The notes under the pieces are model-generated. The model made no database searches and had not been told where the DNA came from. It saw only the letters and a list, made by a program, of their open reading frames with translations. Source: Candidatus Abyssobacteria bacterium SURF_5 (lineage in GTDB: Bacteria; Abyssobacteria; SURF-5). From it: DNA of 44,600 bases. The DNA lies in assembly GCA_003598085.1 (NCBI GenBank), contig QZKU01000065.1:1-44600 (forward strand). The letters are read 5' to 3'. The translations under genes were made by a program, and so were the position numbers. Positions 25,692-32,915 of the stretch are shown piece by piece (the first letter of the stretch is position 1; every line of letters begins with the position of its first letter).

Positions 25692-26735
25692 ATGGAAATT
25701 GAACGTATCGGAGTATTGACCGGTGGGGGCGACGCCCCAGGACTCAACGCCGTCATTCGAGCAATTGTCATTGCGGCCGACCAACACGGAATCGAAGTGA
25801 TAGGGATAAAACGCGGGTGGGCCGGACTTCTCGATGGGGGAGAAGCGGAACTGCTCACGGTCGATCAGGTTGACGATATCCATCGAACCGGCGGGACTGT
25901 CTTGCGGACCTCGAGAACCAACCCGGTGAAACACCCGAACGGGATGGAACAGATCAGGAGGAACCTCGAAAAATATCACATCGACGCGCTCATTGCGATC
26001 GGCGGAGACGATACTCTGGGAGTGGCGAACAAGCTGCACTTGGAGGGCATAAAAGTTGTCGGGGTTCCAAAAACGATCGATAACGATTTGTGCGGCACCG
26101 ATTACACCTTCGGTTTTGATACGGCAATTAATATTGCGACCGAGGCGATGGACCGCCTTCACACAACGGCAAAGTCGCACGACAGAGTGCTGATTGTCGA
26201 GATCATGGGCCGCTACGCGGGCTGGCTGGCTATGAATGCCGGCATGGCCGGCGGTGCTCATATAATCCTTCTTCCCGAAGAGAAATTTGATCCCGATGAG
26301 GTGGCGGATATCGTCAAGAAGCGCCGCGAATCGGGCAGAAATTATACCATTATAGCGGTCTCGGAGGGAGCGGTGCCTGCGGATGCTCGCGAGTTCATCA
26401 CTCAGGACGACAAAGTGGACGAATTCGGCCATGTGAAGCTTGGCGGGATCGCGAAACGGCTTGCGAAGGTCATCGAGAAGAAAACAGGGCAGGAGACGCG
26501 CTCGGTAGAGTTGGGCCACGTCCAGCGTGGAGGCGCCCCATCGGCCTTTGATCGGGTTCTGGGCGCCAGGCTTGGCCTGAAGGCGGTGAACCTGTTGCTC
26601 GAAGGCAAATTCGGGCAGATGCCCGCTCTCCAAGGGACGACAATTATTAATATCCCTCTGGAGCAGGCTATCGGGAAGCTGAAGCTGGTGGATAAATCCT
26701 TCATCGACGAGATGAAGATTTTCAGGGGGAGATGA
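25692..26735 (+). CDS. 6-phosphofructokinase, predicted pyrophosphate-dependent
   Basis: Phosphorylates fructose 6-phosphate at C1 in glycolysis. The 347 residues show GVLTGGGDAPGLNAVIR, AIGGDDTLG (G104-D107), GVPKTIDND (K127, catalytic D129), EIMGRYAGWLA and LGHVQRGGAPSAFDR. The residue pair Asp107 in GGDD and Lys127 in PKTIDND is the classic mark of PPi-using enzymes; ATP-using PfkA has GGDG and GTIDND. If so, the reaction is reversible and can serve gluconeogenesis. GGGGGA precedes ATG 25692. Single gene with its own promoter, followed by an SDR gene. Confidence 0.93.
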   Translation: MEIERIGVLTGGGDAPGLNAVIRAIVIAADQHGIEVIGIKRGWAGLLDGGEAELLTVDQVDDIHRTGGTVLRTSRTNPVKHPNGMEQIRRNLEKYHIDALIAIGGDDTLGVANKLHLEGIKVVGVPKTIDNDLCGTDYTFGFDTAINIATEAMDRLHTTAKSHDRVLIVEIMGRYAGWLAMNAGMAGGAHIILLPEEKFDPDEVADIVKKRRESGRNYTIIAVSEGAVPADAREFITQDDKVDEFGHVKLGGIAKRLAKVIEKKTGQETRSVELGHVQRGGAPSAFDRVLGARLGLKAVNLLLEGKFGQMPALQGTTIINIPLEQAIGKLKLVDKSFIDEMKIFRGR

Positions 26736-26821
26736 TCCGCCCCCCGCACGACTGGTACTGAATGCGCAGGCGCAGCCCTTTTTCTGATCAAGAAAGCTCT
26801 TGCCGATCGTAAGGAGAATAT

Positions 26822-27715
26822 ATGAATATCTTCATTTCCGGAGGGACCGGCTTCATCGGCAGTCATTCGGCGGCTCGACTGATCGATGCCGGCCATCATG
26901 TGCGGCTCCTGAGCCCGAAGGGGCCGGGGCATGCACAAGGCCTTCCGCAGGAACACGCGGAATTTGTCGGCGGAGACCTCCTCGATCCGGATTCGCTGAA
27001 GGGGAAAATGGACGGCGTCGACGTTGCGGTCAATTTCGTCGGGATCATCGTCGAGGTCGGGGAAGCCACGTTTGAGCGCGTTCACGTCCACGGACTTCAC
27101 AACTTGCTGTGGGAAGCAAAGAGAGCAGGCGTAAAGCGCTTTGTGCACATCAGTGCCCTGGGCACCAGCGACAGGCCCGTCAGCGAATATTTCCGCACAA
27201 AATGGCAGGCCGAGCAGCTTATCAAGAACAGCGGAATCCCATATGTCATTTTGAGGCCGTCGCTGGTTTTCGGGCCTGAGGACAAGTTTTTCAACATGCT
27301 CAAGCCGATGCTTTACTTGCCTATCGTCCCCGTTGCCGGCGGCGGCAAGACGAGGTTCCAGCCGATATATGTCGAGGATATCGCATCGTGCATAGTGGCG
27401 TCGGTCGAGCAGGAAAAGCCGCTGAACGGGATTTGGGAAATCGCGGGCCCCGACCAGTTCACGTTCGATGAGATGCTCGATCAGATGGCCGATGTGATGG
27501 GAAAGGCGCACCGCCTCAAACTGCATATCCCCATGCCGGTGATGATGTTGGTCGCGCGCGTGGTCGAAAAACTTTTTCCAAAGCCGTTTGTCACCACGGA
27601 CCAGCTAAAAATGCTCTCGCTCGATAACGCAACCGCCGAGAATTCCCTGACCGACGTCTTCGGAGTTCAGCCCCATGTTTTCCGCGACACCTTGCGGAAG
27701 TACTGGGGAACATGA
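26822..27715 (+). CDS. NAD(P)-binding SDR protein, NDUFA9-like
   Basis: 297-residue atypical short-chain dehydrogenase. It has the N-terminal Rossmann motif GGTGFIGS (residues 7-14), a second-strand region ending RLLSPKG, VNFVGIIVEVG in place of the usual NAG, and a YxxxK pair in SEYFRTKWQAE followed by ILRPSLVFGPEDKFFN. This group includes the complex I accessory subunit NDUFA9 and bacterial proteins that handle nucleotide cofactors, quinones or flavonoid-like substrates; no specific reaction can be claimed. AAGGAGAATAT gives a good ribosome-binding site. Convergent with the ferritin-like gene at 27776. Confidence 0.87.
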   Translation: MNIFISGGTGFIGSHSAARLIDAGHHVRLLSPKGPGHAQGLPQEHAEFVGGDLLDPDSLKGKMDGVDVAVNFVGIIVEVGEATFERVHVHGLHNLLWEAKRAGVKRFVHISALGTSDRPVSEYFRTKWQAEQLIKNSGIPYVILRPSLVFGPEDKFFNMLKPMLYLPIVPVAGGGKTRFQPIYVEDIASCIVASVEQEKPLNGIWEIAGPDQFTFDEMLDQMADVMGKAHRLKLHIPMPVMMLVARVVEKLFPKPFVTTDQLKMLSLDNATAENSLTDVFGVQPHVFRDTLRKYWGT

Positions 27716-27775
27716 GCGATCTCTTGGAATAGCCTTTTTGTCCCGGCCGGATCCCGTGCGATGCCGGTTGTTGTC

Positions 27776-28312
27776 TCAGCCCCCCTCGAACATCCAGCCT
27801 TCGTTCTTCATGAACCAGTTGCCGGTGTCGTCGAGGTATTCGAGCGTCTCCTGCAACAGTTCGTAATGGTGCTTTTCCATCAGACTCAGGTGCTTGAACG
27901 CCGTCTTCTCGATTCCGCTTTGAGCCTTCTCGTAAGCGTCGTTATAGAGATTATACCCCTTTTTCTCGAAATCGAGGGCGATGCGCATAGCCTCCGTATC
28001 GCTGGGGTCGGCCTGTGTCCGGTTGCGAGCCTCCTCTCCGGCCGCTTCGAAAATCGTCTTGAACCGCTGTCGTATCGGCTCTAGTTTGCTTCTGGACACG
28101 ATTTCCTCGATTTCCTTGATACCGGATTTCCCGTAGAGTTTCTGGAGTAGTTCTATATGGTGGCGCTCATCCTCGACCAGTCCCTCGAACGTCTTCTTTC
28201 CGAAGGCATCATTTGATCGTTCCGCGAATTCGCGGTACATCTTCAGGCCGTCATGCTCGAGTTGCAGCGCAAATTTTACGATTTCCTCAATTGTTTTTGG
28301 GACTTCAGCCAT
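27776..28312 (-). CDS. Ferritin-like (rubrerythrin-related) diiron protein
   Basis: 178-residue helical protein with two half-domains. The first contains ALQLEHDGLKMYREFA and EDERHHIELLQ; the second contains ALDFEKKGYNLYNDA and LMEKHHYELLQETLEYL, i.e. two E...ExxH sets that can hold a diiron centre. The C-terminus (GNWFMKNEGWMFEGG) is characteristic of a rubrerythrin-like subgroup often found near rubredoxin. The start codon ATG 28312 lies inside the 3' end of the aspartase gene (37-bp overlap), with AAAGGAG upstream, so the two are translationally linked. Probable role: peroxide or iron handling. Only about 25% similar by eye to the ferritin-like protein at 15697. Confidence 0.85.
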   Translation of the reverse strand: MAEVPKTIEEIVKFALQLEHDGLKMYREFAERSNDAFGKKTFEGLVEDERHHIELLQKLYGKSGIKEIEEIVSRSKLEPIRQRFKTIFEAAGEEARNRTQADPSDTEAMRIALDFEKKGYNLYNDAYEKAQSGIEKTAFKHLSLMEKHHYELLQETLEYLDDTGNWFMKNEGWMFEGG

Positions 28313-29775
28313 TTTCGCCTTCTCCTTTTTTTGTCTTTGGTTCTGCCCTTGCTCCTGGGCGCATTCGTATGAAGGGGATCGGTTACCGCCTCGAATTGCT
28401 CCTCCGTCATGATTCCGCGCTGAATGGCCAGCTTCTTAATTGATTCGCCCGTGAGAAGCGACTGGTGCGCTATCTCGGCTGCATTCAGGTATCCAATGTG
28501 AGGGTTCAGCGCCGTAGCAAGGGCGACCGACCCCTCGAAATACCTCCTGCAGCGTTCTTCATTTGCGGTAATCCCCGTAATACACTTCTCGATGAAGTCC
28601 GGCAGGTACGAGGAAAGGAGTCGCATCGACTGGAGGAGGTTATAAGCCATCAGCGGCATCATGACGTTGAGATCGAATTGCCCGGCCTGCACCGCCAAAG
28701 AAACTGTCAAGTCGTGACCGATCACCTGGAAGCAGATCATATTCAGACATTCGGCCATCACCGGATTCACCTTCCCCGGCATTATCGAGGAACCGGGTTG
28801 TACCGCCGGCAGGTTGATCTCGAAGATGCCTGTCGTTGGTCCGGAACTCAGCAGGCGCAAATCGTTCGAGATGCGAGTCAACTCGAGCGCCAGGTCCCGC
28901 ACAGACCCCGAGACCGCGGCTATCCGGTGGTTCGACTGAATGGCAGATATGCGGTTTCGAGCCGGTCGCAACCGCACCCCGGTGATTCTCGCAAGATACC
29001 CAACAGCCGCCTGCGGATATTTCGGGTGCGCGTTCAATCCGGTCCCTACCGCGGTTCCTCCCAGCGCCACCTCCTTGAGAAGATCGGACCGCCGAACAAT
29101 TTCCTGTCTTGCCGCCTCAATGGCATCGGCGTATGCTTCGAATTCCTGCCCCAATGTGATTGGTACGGCGTCCTGAAGATGAGTTCGGGCGGACTTTGCG
29201 ACTCGCCTGAACCTGCGGCCTTTGCCGCGAAAGGCCGATATCAGCTTTCGAAGCGCGGCATCCAACAGATGGACCTCGAGCAATGCCGCAATATTCATCG
29301 CGGTCGGGAACGTATCATTTGTCGATTGGGCCATATTGACGTGGTCGTTCGGACTGAGATATCGGTAATCGCCGCGCCGCCTTCCCAGCTTTTCGAGCGC
29401 GAGGTTCGCAATGACTTCGTTGACGTTCATATTGAACGATGTGCCCGCGCCCGCCTGGTAAACATCCAGACCGAACTGGTCGGCATGCGCTCCGCCCAAA
29501 ATCGCGTCGCACGCCCATACGATCGCGTTCGCGCGGCGCCTGTCGATTACTCCCAAGTCCAGATTCGCCCGGGCGGCTGCCTTCTTGATCGAGGCATAAG
29601 CTCGCAGCAGCGAAGGAGGGTGCCTCAATCCGCTGGCGCGAAAATTTTCAAGCGCTCGCGCGGTCTGGATGCCGTAATACGCATCGGCTGGAACCGCCTT
29701 CTCGCCAAGCGAATCTCTTTCGGTCCTTGTGCCGGCGGCCTGTTTTACCCGGCGCATTTTGTTGTTTGATGTCAT
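28276..29775 (-). CDS. aspA: Aspartate ammonia-lyase (aspartase)
   Basis: Deaminates aspartate to fumarate and ammonia. The 499-residue protein of the fumarase/aspartase superfamily shows DSLGEKAVPADAYYGIQT, QAGAGTSFNMNVNEVIAN, SPNDHVNMAQSTNDTFPT, SARTHLQDAVPITLGQEF and the signature GSSIMPGKVNPV with the catalytic loop serine. ALNPHIGYLNAAEIA and the KLAIQRGIMTEEQFE end mark it as aspartase or class II fumarase; the absence of the usual fumarase wording and the DAVPIT region favour aspartase. The C-terminal 30 residues (after DPLH) are strongly basic and exceed the normal length of about 470; they overlap the ferritin-like gene. ATG 29775 is used. Confidence 0.88.
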   Translation of the reverse strand: MTSNNKMRRVKQAAGTRTERDSLGEKAVPADAYYGIQTARALENFRASGLRHPPSLLRAYASIKKAAARANLDLGVIDRRRANAIVWACDAILGGAHADQFGLDVYQAGAGTSFNMNVNEVIANLALEKLGRRRGDYRYLSPNDHVNMAQSTNDTFPTAMNIAALLEVHLLDAALRKLISAFRGKGRRFRRVAKSARTHLQDAVPITLGQEFEAYADAIEAARQEIVRRSDLLKEVALGGTAVGTGLNAHPKYPQAAVGYLARITGVRLRPARNRISAIQSNHRIAAVSGSVRDLALELTRISNDLRLLSSGPTTGIFEINLPAVQPGSSIMPGKVNPVMAECLNMICFQVIGHDLTVSLAVQAGQFDLNVMMPLMAYNLLQSMRLLSSYLPDFIEKCITGITANEERCRRYFEGSVALATALNPHIGYLNAAEIAHQSLLTGESIKKLAIQRGIMTEEQFEAVTDPLHTNAPRSKGRTKDKKRRRRKWLKSQKQLRKS

Positions 29776-29816
29776 ATTCCCGATTCTACCTTATCAACGA
29801 CTGCATGCTTTCGCTA

Positions 29817-29981
29817 TTAATCGACAACCTCTTCGAACATGTCCTTCGCGACACCACACAAAGGACATACCCAATCTTCCGGAACATCGGCGAAGGCCGT
29901 TCCCGGCTGAACTCCGTTTTCCGGGTCGCCCAGTGCGGGATCATAGATATAGCCGCAAACGGTACAAACGTATTTTTGCAT
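29817..29981 (-). CDS. Rubredoxin
   Basis: 54-residue iron protein starting [19 protein letters not shown] and ending [17 protein letters not shown]. The four cysteines in two CxxC(G) knuckles hold one Fe(SCys)4 centre. It donates electrons to rubrerythrin, superoxide reductase, diiron or flavodiiron proteins in anaerobes. ATG 29981 is chosen because GGAGGAAGGAAG directly precedes it; the GTG at 29999 falls inside that ribosome-binding site. It lies between the ACIII-type operon (70 bp upstream) and aspA with the ferritin-like gene downstream, so it could supply the latter. Confidence 0.95.
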   Translation of the reverse strand: MQKYVCTVCGYIYDPALGDPENGVQPGTAFADVPEDWVCPLCGVAKDMFEEVVD

Positions 29982-30051
29982 GATTCTTCCTTCCTCCACT
30001 AGAGAGACATGGTCTGCAATCGATCATGAAATGAAAGAGTCGGTCGACTCT

Positions 30052-31038
30052 TTACTCCTTAAACCTGAATACCGGTCCGAAAATTACATGACTAAGGTAA
30101 AAGAGCGCTGCAAAACCGATGGTGACGAGCAGATGAATCCAGTTAATCGCGATGACATCGGGATGAAAAGAAGGAATCACCAGAACATATTTCTCAAGCA
30201 AGAGGCCGGCAAGAACAAAACTTGATGAAATGAGCGGAATAAATCCGGTCGCTTTGGCGCGGCGTGGCATGAGAATGGTGAACGGAATGACAAACGCCAG
30301 CGCCAGCATGGTTAGCGTCACCGCTCGCCATGGGCTGCGAAAGAAAATGAGATAGACGAATTGCGTCTCTTCCGGAATGTCTCCGTACCAGATCACGATG
30401 TATTGGCTCCACAAAAGGGACATCCAGAACAGAGAAAAGGCAAACAGCAGCTTTGAAATCCTTCGCCTGTCCCCATCCGGTATGGCCGCGAAATAGCCCG
30501 CCACGCACAATCCCGCGAGTCCGAGAAAAAACGCGCTCACCGCGAAATAGGCGCCCAGCAGCGTACTGTACCAGTTGGGCTGCAGAGACATGACCAGATC
30601 AAATGCGAGATAGGTGTAAACAACCATAAAGAGTATTACAAGTGCGACCGCCCACGGAGAGGCTTGAATCGGGTCGGAAGCCTCACTTTGTTTTCCGGTC
30701 TTGTAGAGGAATATCCAACTGAAGAGAGCCAGGAGACTCAATCCCAATAATCCGCGAATCGCCAGAAACGGGATATTCAGATAGGCCGCCTTTTGGGGTA
30801 CCGGGTCAGCAACCCAGGGAAAAATGGAGACGCGCCCCAGCAGAAGGACTGCAAATAGGATGACTACCACCGGCAAAAATGCAGCAAACGAGCGCGCGAT
30901 GCCGACATACGGACGGCCCCACCTCGCATTGGTGAGATTCAAAGAGGCTGCAAAAATGACGCTGCCCTGCGCAAGGCTCGCCCAAAAGAGAAAGTTAACA
31001 AGAAAAGCCTGCCAGAACAGGTTCACATAGTCGCCCAT
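30052..31038 (-). CDS. actF: Alternative complex III subunit ActF
   Basis: 328-residue polytopic membrane protein with about ten helices, of the ActF/ActC-related quinone-side subunit family. It shows the conserved FLVNFLFWASLAQGSVIFAA start, PWAVALVILFMVVYTYLAFDLVMSLQPNWYST-like region (residues about 140-165) and WSQYIVIWYGDIPEET, which are typical of ActF. ATG 31038 lies 4 nt after the actD stop with AGAGG upstream; a TTG at 31065 would overlap actD. Last gene of the complex. In characterised ACIII it helps form the membrane domain, possibly with a proton path. Confidence 0.9.
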   Translation of the reverse strand: MGDYVNLFWQAFLVNFLFWASLAQGSVIFAASLNLTNARWGRPYVGIARSFAAFLPVVVILFAVLLLGRVSIFPWVADPVPQKAAYLNIPFLAIRGLLGLSLLALFSWIFLYKTGKQSEASDPIQASPWAVALVILFMVVYTYLAFDLVMSLQPNWYSTLLGAYFAVSAFFLGLAGLCVAGYFAAIPDGDRRRISKLLFAFSLFWMSLLWSQYIVIWYGDIPEETQFVYLIFFRSPWRAVTLTMLALAFVIPFTILMPRRAKATGFIPLISSSFVLAGLLLEKYVLVIPSFHPDVIAINWIHLLVTIGFAALFYLSHVIFGPVFRFKE

Positions 31039-31042
31039 TGCC

Positions 31043-31561
31043 CTAACCTCTTCCTTCTCCTTCAAGCAGTCTTACGTCAAGTGTCCCCTCGTTTTTCAGT
31101 GCGGAGTGGACTTTCTCGCATTGTGGCGACTCGTGCCGGACCACAAGCGCAAATTCATTCTGCGAGCATCCTGGATGATAGATGCCGCCGATGCGCGGCA
31201 GTCGCGAGGTGAACAGAAATCCTGCAAAAGTGGCCGTGGCCCCGAAAAGGATTGTCAGCTCGAATGCAATGACTACGAAGGCCGACAGGCTGACTATCGG
31301 CTTTCCGCCAACCGGAATCGGCCACGACAGCACGGTGTAAATCTGAAGCCACAGGCCGAATGCGGCGCCCGTGAGGCAGCCGATGAGCGCAAACCAGCGC
31401 ACCTGGCTCGGCCGGCGCGGCACGAGTTCCTCCATCTCGGGCAGTGGAATAGGGCTGCAGATGTCGATTATTTCCATGTTCAATGACTGGGCCGCTTGCA
31501 CGGCGCGTGCGAGTGCTTCTGCCGTTGAATAGATTGCGATGCTTTCACAACGCTCACTCAT
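31043..31561 (-). CDS. actD: Alternative complex III subunit ActD (DUF3341)
   Basis: 172-residue protein with a soluble N-terminal part of about 55 residues, two membrane helices (about 56-76 and 90-115: WFALIGCLTGAAFGLWLQIY and SLSAFVVIAFELTILFGATA), and a C-terminal domain. The block FTSRLPRIGGIYHP followed by FALVVRHE is the hallmark of DUF3341/ActD. It is a structural, cofactor-free subunit of the ACIII membrane arm. Its ATG overlaps the actC stop by 8 bp and its own stop is 4 nt from actF, so the three genes are tightly coupled. Confidence 0.92.
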   Translation of the reverse strand: MSERCESIAIYSTAEALARAVQAAQSLNMEIIDICSPIPLPEMEELVPRRPSQVRWFALIGCLTGAAFGLWLQIYTVLSWPIPVGGKPIVSLSAFVVIAFELTILFGATATFAGFLFTSRLPRIGGIYHPGCSQNEFALVVRHESPQCEKVHSALKNEGTLDVRLLEGEGRG

Positions 31562-32915
31562 GTGTTTCTCCGCCCTCTCTATGCAGTTGGCTCTTCAGCT
31601 CGCTGATGGCGACAGCAGGGAACACCTTCATCAATGAGATAAACAAGAGGAAGAACAGCCCCCAGGTACCCAACATGATGCCCCACTCGATCAACGTCGG
31701 GAAATACAATCCCCAGGCATACGGATTGTAGTCCTCGGAAAGGCTGGTGACGATGATAACGAAGCGCTCGACCCACATCCCGATGACCACGCCGATCGAA
31801 ACGATGTAGACATATCTCAGGTTCATGCGCAGGCGATGGCTGAACAGGGACAGCGGCAAAAGGCAATTGAAGAATACCATGGTCCAGAAGAGGTAACTGT
31901 ATTCGCCGAAAGCGCGATTGAAGTAGGCGTGCTGCTCATACACGTTGCCGCTGTACCATGCGATGAAGGATTCAACGAAATACGAGTACGTCACAATGAG
32001 GCTCATGAAAATGAGGATTTTTGAAAGCATGTCGAAATGGCGATGCGTGATCAGCGACTCGAGCTCATAGAATTTCCTGATCGGCAGCAGCACGATGATG
32101 ATCATCGCCACCCCCGAAAAGATCGCGCCCGCAACAAAATACGGCGCGAAAATTGTGCTGTGCCAGCCGGGGACGACCGAGACGGCAAAATCCCAACTCA
32201 CGACGCTATGCACGGAGATCACGAGCGGAGTTGCCAGCGCCGCCAATAGCAGGTAAGCCATCTCGTAGTGGTGCCACTGCCGGTATCCGCCCCGCCACCC
32301 GAGGGAGAGGATTCCGTAGATCGTCTTCTTGAGACCGGTTGACCGATCACGAACGGTCGCGACATCCGGAAGAAGCCCCAAATAGAAGAACATCATGCTG
32401 ACCAGCATGTAGGTGGTAATTGCGACGACGTCCCACAAGAGCGGGCTCTTGAAGTTCGGCCAGAGCTGCCGGTAATTCGGATACGGCAACAGATAATACG
32501 CGACCCATACACGCCCCAGGTGAATGAGAGGGTAAAGTCCCGCCGTCATGATCGCGATAACGGTCATCCCTTCAGCAATCCGGTTTATGCTCGTCCTCCA
32601 TTTCGCCAGGAACAGGAAAAGGATGGCTGAAATGAGCGTGCCGGAATGGGCGAGACCGACCCAGAAAACAAAATTTGTTATGTAGACGCCCCAGTTGACG
32701 GGGTTGTTGATGCCCGCCACCCCGATAGAAGCCAATATCTGGCGCAGATATGCGAGAAATCCGAGAGCCAGGAATAGGGACATCAGCGCCGCGAAAAGAA
32801 AAAACAGCTTGCTCGGACGCAGCATTCCGCGCAGGACGGCCTCCTCGATTCCAAGAAAGGTGCCGGCGACCGACGGCGGCTGTTTTGTCGGTTGCACGAT
32901 CCGTTCGCTTGTCAT
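31554..32915 (-). CDS. actC: Alternative complex III subunit ActC (NrfD/PsrC family)
   Basis: 453-residue polytopic quinol-oxidising membrane subunit related to NrfD and PsrC, with about ten transmembrane helices. The segment NWGVYITNFVFWVGLAHSGTLISAILFLF near residues 75-103 contains the Gly/His/Ser site typical of ActC. HSVVSWDFAVSVVPGWHSTIFAPYFVAGAIFSG (about residues 220-255) is also characteristic. It forms the site where quinol hands electrons to the ActB iron-sulfur chain. Its ATG overlaps the actB TGA (ATGA), and it overlaps actD by 8 bp. Confidence 0.94.
   Translation of the reverse strand: MTSERIVQPTKQPPSVAGTFLGIEEAVLRGMLRPSKLFFLFAALMSLFLALGFLAYLRQILASIGVAGINNPVNWGVYITNFVFWVGLAHSGTLISAILFLFLAKWRTSINRIAEGMTVIAIMTAGLYPLIHLGRVWVAYYLLPYPNYRQLWPNFKSPLLWDVVAITTYMLVSMMFFYLGLLPDVATVRDRSTGLKKTIYGILSLGWRGGYRQWHHYEMAYLLLAALATPLVISVHSVVSWDFAVSVVPGWHSTIFAPYFVAGAIFSGVAMIIIVLLPIRKFYELESLITHRHFDMLSKILIFMSLIVTYSYFVESFIAWYSGNVYEQHAYFNRAFGEYSYLFWTMVFFNCLLPLSLFSHRLRMNLRYVYIVSIGVVIGMWVERFVIIVTSLSEDYNPYAWGLYFPTLIEWGIMLGTWGLFFLLFISLMKVFPAVAISELKSQLHREGGETHE

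Noticed and set aside
28465-29769. A 434-codon plus-strand frame opposite aspartase
   Set aside because: Arg/His-rich composition typical of an antisense shadow in GC-rich DNA; aspartase signatures are on the other strand.
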